NCBI GenBank assembly: GCA_020072905.1
Contig: JAIQGB010000139.1
Span: 1-9,452 of the forward strand
Reading direction: 5' to 3'
Source: Terriglobia bacterium
GTDB taxonomy: Bacteria; Acidobacteriota; Terriglobia; UBA7540
DNA: 9,452 bases
In this document: positions 6,150 to 9,452 of the stretch, in pieces
Position numbering within the stretch: position 1 is the first letter of the stretch
Layout of the letters: each line of letters opens with the position of its first letter
The notes under the pieces: model-generated
Told to the model about the DNA's origin: nothing
Databases searched by the model: none
The model's input: only the letters and a program-made list of their open reading frames with translations
Program-made: the position numbers and the translations under genes

Positions 6150-6178
6150 ATTATTCCGGGACGCGGCCCGGAGTTCAA
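6150..6178 (-). promoter_or_regulatory. Sigma70-type promoter for the secreted PIG-L gene
   Basis: On the minus strand TTGAAC (6173-6178, 4 of 6 to TTGACA) and AATAAT (6150-6155, 5 of 6 to TATAAT) are separated by exactly 17 bp. Transcription would begin near 6143, giving a leader of about 25 nt that contains the AAGGAG site before the ATG at 6118. Confidence 0.65.
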
Positions 6179-6181
6179 CTC
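6171..6181. promoter_or_regulatory. Operator-like palindrome over the -35 box
   Basis: GAGTT-C-AACTC is a perfect 5+5 bp palindrome with a single central base. It fully covers the minus-strand -35 hexamer, a typical repressor position. A further GAGTTC half-site occurs at 6249-6254, in the predicted leader of the divergent DUF1175 gene. The palindrome is short and could be chance. Confidence 0.35.
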
Positions 6182-6207
6182 GAATTCTTGCCGGTCGCGA
6201 AAAGGGC

Positions 6208-6236
6208 TTGTGCGCACGGCAGCGTCCTCGTAGAAT
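6208..6236 (+). promoter_or_regulatory. Sigma70-type promoter for the DUF1175/macroglobulin operon
   Basis: TTGTGC (6208-6213, 3 of 6 to TTGACA) and TAGAAT (6231-6236, 5 of 6 to TATAAT) are separated by 17 bp. Predicted transcription start is near 6243, about 32 nt ahead of the GTG start at 6275. The weak -35 box suggests low basal activity or activation. It lies back to back with the minus-strand promoter, 29 bp between the two -35 boxes. Confidence 0.55.
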
Positions 6237-6274
6237 TGGCGCGACCTCGAGTTCTTTCCTCTACAGGCAATAAC

Positions 6275-7135
6275 GTGCTGAGCGCGCTCCGATCCCGCCG
6301 ATGGTCTGTGCTGTTCGCCGTGGCGTTGGCGGCTCCGCTCGCCGCGTTGGCCCTGCTGGGGCGGCGCGGTGAAGGCCTCACGGCCTACACCGTGCCCCAG
6401 TCCGCCGCCTCCGGAAAGCCAACGGATTCCGGTGTAGCGATATCAGGATCTCACGATTGGCGCGACAGCTTCGGCGACGGCTTCCCGGACGCCGCGCGGC
6501 TCGACCGTGCCTCCGATCGCGAGAATTTCGTCCGCTGGCTGACCTTCCTCGCTGAGGCCGCGTATTACCAGCCTACGGCGGCTTCGCAAGATGAGATCCA
6601 GGACTGCGCGGCGCTCATCCGCTACGCGTATCGCCATGCCCTCGTGGCGCATACACCAGCCTGGCGGCGCGAGGTGGGACTCGCGGCCGACCCGGGTTTC
6701 GGCGACATCACTAAATTCTCCTATCCCGATTGGCCGCTCGGACGGAGCCTCTTCCGCACGCGGCCGGGGCCGCTGGCGCGCGGTGATTTCGAACGCAAGG
6801 CCTTCGCGGAATTCGCCGACGCGGCGACCCTTCTGGAATACGACACCTTTCGAGTCTCACGCCAGCTCGCCGCGGCGCGGGCGGGCGATTTGCTCTTCTT
6901 CCTCCAGCCGGAGCAGGACCAGCCCTTTCACGCCATGCTTTTCGTAGGCCGTTCGTATTTTCAGCCGCAGGGGACGGACTGGATCGTCTATCACACCGGC
7001 GAGATCGACGGGAGGCGCGGCGAAGTCCGCCACCTGCAGGCCGTCACGTTGTTCCGCCATCCGGACGCGCGCTGGCGGCCCCTGGCCGCGAACCCGCGAT
7101 TTCTGGGCGTGTACCGGTTTGATCTGCTGCGTTAG
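6275..7135 (+). CDS. DUF1175 family protein (YfaT-like), NlpC/P60-like
   Basis: GTG at 6275 gives 286 residues; it follows the predicted promoter by about 39 nt and a weak CAGG site by 7 nt. The frame stays open upstream to 5885 but that part overlaps the divergent gene. Residues about 9-30 are a hydrophobic signal or anchor segment (SVLFAVALAAPLAALALLG), so the protein is exported. The body matches DUF1175, the family of E. coli YfaT: DCAALIRYAYR (110-120) with nucleophile-like C111, and PFHAMLFVG (217-225) with H219, a Cys-His pair in the order used by NlpC/P60 peptidases or amidases; H240 in WIVYHTGE is a possible third residue. DSFGDGFPD (64-72) resembles a calcium-binding loop. It lies 6 nt ahead of the macroglobulin gene, the pairing known for YfaT/YfaS. 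The precise substrate is not known. The start is the least certain part. Confidence 0.87.
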   Translation: MLSALRSRRWSVLFAVALAAPLAALALLGRRGEGLTAYTVPQSAASGKPTDSGVAISGSHDWRDSFGDGFPDAARLDRASDRENFVRWLTFLAEAAYYQPTAASQDEIQDCAALIRYAYRHALVAHTPAWRREVGLAADPGFGDITKFSYPDWPLGRSLFRTRPGPLARGDFERKAFAEFADAATLLEYDTFRVSRQLAAARAGDLLFFLQPEQDQPFHAMLFVGRSYFQPQGTDWIVYHTGEIDGRRGEVRHLQAVTLFRHPDARWRPLAANPRFLGVYRFDLLR

Positions 7136-7141
7136 AAAACG

Positions 7142-9452
7142 ATGAAGAGGCGGCTCATCTCGCGTTTCGAACGACCGGCGCTGGTCACCGCGACGCTGCT
7201 CGCCAGCGTCATCGCGGCCCTCGCTCCCGCGCTCGCCCAGGACCCCGAATCCACCGAGCCCTTCTTCAGCGTTTCTTCGCAACAGACCTACTCACCTTCG
7301 CAAAACCCCAAAATCTGGATTCAGTTCCGCCAAGTGGACCGGCTCGACTTCCGGATCTATCGCGTCAAGGATCCCGTGGCCTTCTTCGCCAAGCTCCGCG
7401 ATGCGCACTCCTTCGGCAGCGAGAAGCAGGAACTCGCCCGCGAGAAGACTTGGCTCGAACGCTTCCACGAGTGGAAGCGCGACCTGCGCCTCGCCATCCG
7501 TGACTTCTTTCGCCTGCAGCTGCGCTACGACACCCGCGCGCGCTTCCACTCCGAGCGCGTACGCGAGCAGAAGCTGAAACGCATTCCGCTCGACGTGACC
7601 GCCTACGCACAGGTTCCGCTGCTCAACCGGCAGCAACTGGTGCTCTCCTGGCGCGAGCTGCTGCCCAGGACGCGCGACTCGGAATATCGCGAAATCCCCG
7701 TCGATCTTCACCAGAAGGGCCTGTTCCTGGTCGAAGTTACGAACCGCGAGTTGCGCGCCTACACGCTGCTGATGATCACGGACCTCGCGCTGGTTTCAAA
7801 AACCGCGCCGGGGCAGATTCTGCTCTTCGTTGCGCACCGCACTTCGGGCGAGCCCGTCGAAGGCGCCACGACGGTCGTCTACAACAACCACCAGGAGCTG
7901 GCGCGTGGCGCGACCGATGCCTCCGGCGTCTACCAGTCGGGCTTTGAGACGATCAAAGTGCAGGACGCCATCATGGTGGCCGCCAAGGACCAGGACGTGG
8001 CCGCCACCAGCGTCGAATCGTTCTTCTTCTACGACTCTTCCGCCACCGATTACGTCGGCTACATTTACACGGACCGCCCCGTCTACCGGCCTACGCACGA
8101 CGTGGAATTCAAGGGCGTCCTTCGCGCGCGCCGCGCCGGCCGCTATACGCTTGACCTTCCACCCGCGGTGACCGTGGAAATCACCGACGCCAATTCCAAG
8201 ACGATTTACCAGCAGAAGCTCAACCTCTCTCCCTTCGGGTCGTTCAGCGGCAAGATCACGCTCGGGCCGCTCGCCTCGTTGGGGGCGTATTCCCTCATCG
8301 CCCACCTCGGCGAGAAGAGCGTCTACGGTGGGTTCGAAGTGCAGGAATACGTGAAACCCGAGTATGAAGTCACCGTCTCCACCGACAAGGCGCGTTACCT
8401 CCAGGGCGAACCGATTCAGGCCACCATCAACGCGCGCTACTATTTTGGCGCTCCGGTCTCCGGCGGGCGCGTCAAGTATTCCGTCTACGAGTCGCGTTAT
8501 TACTTCCCTTATTGGCGCGTGCTGTGGGGCAGTGAGGAGCCGGAAGGCGACGAGGGCGAGGAAGGCGGCTACGCTTATTACGGCGCGGAAGTCAGCCAGG
8601 GCACCGGCCAGCTCGATGCCGACGGTCTGCTTAAAATCAGTGTGCCGACTGAGGTCGATGCGGAAAAGCAATCCTATCGCTATCGCATCGAGGCGCACGT
8701 CACGGACGCCAGCAACCGCGAAATCGCGGGGAGCCGCGGCGTGCTCGCGACGTACTCCACGATCGTTGTCTTGCTCGACACCAACCGCTACGTCTATCGC
8801 GCCGGCGACCAAGCGGATATCACCGTGCGCACGGTGGACTACGACCTGCAGCCCATCTCCGCCACTGTCCAGCTCAACTTTGAAGAGCGCACGGGCTGGG
8901 GCCGGGAGGCCACGCGACGACCGCTCGGCGGGGCACACGTCACCACAGACGCCAAAGGCGTCGCGCACTATCTCTACACCGTCCCGCGCGTGGCTGGGCT
9001 TGTCGTGCGCGCCAGCGCTTTCGATTCCAATAAGCGCGAAGCGAGCCACGAGACCAGCCTTTGGGTCTCGGGCGCCACCTACGCGCAGGCCGGTCCCGAA
9101 TACCAGCGGCTGGAGATCTATCCCGACAAGCGTTTTTACCGGCCGGGCGATACGGCTCACATCCTCATTGTCACGCATCGACCGGGCGCGCACGTCCTCG
9201 TCACTGCCGAGGGCCAGCAGGTTTACACGTGGGCCGTCTACACGTCGAACGAGTCTTCGCTCACCGTGGACGTCCCCATCGAAGATCGCTACGAGCCGAA
9301 CTTCTTCCTCAACGTTGCCTTCATCAAAGACGAACAACTTTTCGAGAGCAGCCGTAACATCTCGGTGCCGGCGACGGAGAAAATCCTGAAAGTGACGATC
9401 GAGACCGACAAGCCGCAGTACCGCCCGAACGACAAAGTCACGTACACCATCG
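7142..9452 (+). CDS. Alpha-2-macroglobulin family protein (YfaS-like), 3'-truncated
   Basis: The frame is open from ATG 7142 to the window end (770 codons); the 3' part is missing. Residues 1-32 are a signal peptide (hydrophobic core LVTATLLASVIAALAPALA, cut before QD), with no lipobox cysteine, so the product is periplasmic or secreted. Residues about 40-82 form an MG1-like strand set; residues 90-150 are a charged, probably helical segment. GYIYTDRPVYRPTHDVEFKG (306-325) is the hallmark of the MG2 domain, and later macroglobulin modules include FYRPGDTAHILIV (665-677) and KPQYRPNDKVTY near the end. The bait region and any CxEQ thioester would lie beyond the window. Bacterial members are thought to trap foreign proteases in the envelope. 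No clear ribosome binding site precedes the ATG, so it may be translationally coupled to the DUF1175 gene whose stop is 6 nt upstream. Confidence 0.93.
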   Translation, partial: MKRRLISRFERPALVTATLLASVIAALAPALAQDPESTEPFFSVSSQQTYSPSQNPKIWIQFRQVDRLDFRIYRVKDPVAFFAKLRDAHSFGSEKQELAREKTWLERFHEWKRDLRLAIRDFFRLQLRYDTRARFHSERVREQKLKRIPLDVTAYAQVPLLNRQQLVLSWRELLPRTRDSEYREIPVDLHQKGLFLVEVTNRELRAYTLLMITDLALVSKTAPGQILLFVAHRTSGEPVEGATTVVYNNHQELARGATDASGVYQSGFETIKVQDAIMVAAKDQDVAATSVESFFFYDSSATDYVGYIYTDRPVYRPTHDVEFKGVLRARRAGRYTLDLPPAVTVEITDANSKTIYQQKLNLSPFGSFSGKITLGPLASLGAYSLIAHLGEKSVYGGFEVQEYVKPEYEVTVSTDKARYLQGEPIQATINARYYFGAPVSGGRVKYSVYESRYYFPYWRVLWGSEEPEGDEGEEGGYAYYGAEVSQGTGQLDADGLLKISVPTEVDAEKQSYRYRIEAHVTDASNREIAGSRGVLATYSTIVVLLDTNRYVYRAGDQADITVRTVDYDLQPISATVQLNFEERTGWGREATRRPLGGAHVTTDAKGVAHYLYTVPRVAGLVVRASAFDSNKREASHETSLWVSGATYAQAGPEYQRLEIYPDKRFYRPGDTAHILIVTHRPGAHVLVTAEGQQVYTWAVYTSNESSLTVDVPIEDRYEPNFFLNVAFIKDEQLFESSRNISVPATEKILKVTIETDKPQYRPNDKVTYTI

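Noticed and set aside
5885..6274. N-terminal extension of the DUF1175 gene
   Set aside because: It overlaps the divergent PIG-L coding region and starts upstream of the predicted plus-strand promoter; a signal-like segment begins only after the GTG at 6275.
7796..9337. Minus-strand open frame of 513 codons
   Set aside because: It is antisense to the macroglobulin gene, whose signal peptide and MG2 motif are clear; the product has no recognisable domain.
8364..9389. Plus-strand open frame of 341 codons, Ser/Arg/Thr-rich
   Set aside because: It overlaps the macroglobulin gene in another frame and shows the low-complexity composition of an out-of-frame reading.

Overview
The window is GC-rich, densely coding bacterial DNA. 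Gene content and style (a DUF3037 protein, a ROK-type kinase paired with a PIG-L deacetylase, a secreted PIG-L protein, a DUF1175 plus alpha-2-macroglobulin pair, and short heptamer repeats between genes) suggest an Acidobacteriota genome or a related environmental lineage. This placement is inferred from protein style; no rRNA or other marker gene is present.

Layout. 2-673 (+) is the 3' part of a DUF3037-family gene. It converges on a small unrecognised gene at 846-1325 (-), which starts with TTG behind a perfect AGGAGG and ends in two tandem intrinsic terminators. Just upstream of that gene (1348-1389) lies a 42-bp leftover of the 3' end of a PIG-L gene, nearly identical to the 3' end of the intact gene at 4022-6118. 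Next come two tightly spaced minus-strand genes, a ROK-like sugar kinase (2411-3823) followed by a cytosolic PIG-L deacetylase (1546-2394), and upstream of them a secreted multidomain PIG-L protein (4022-6118). A 156-bp divergent intergenic region (6119-6274) carries a recognisable promoter on each strand. To its right, on the plus strand, are a DUF1175 protein (YfaT-like, NlpC/P60-like cysteine motif) and an alpha-2-macroglobulin family protein (YfaS-like) that runs off the window end.

How the parts may work together. The left block could handle an N-acylated amino sugar or sugar conjugate: a secreted PIG-L enzyme outside the cytoplasm, then a cytosolic PIG-L deacetylase and a ROK-like kinase inside. 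This is inferred from family membership and gene adjacency only. The right block is the known bacterial macroglobulin/DUF1175 pairing, an envelope module. The secreted PIG-L protein and the macroglobulin share a YRPGDT beta-strand motif, and their genes diverge from one control region.

No RNA genes, CRISPR arrays, transposases or phage genes were seen. No gene-free stretch exceeds about 220 bases. The most unusual items are the PIG-L tail remnant, whose only differences from the intact gene are synonymous, the set of similar hairpins around the orphan gene, and the three-enzyme PIG-L/ROK/PIG-L cluster.
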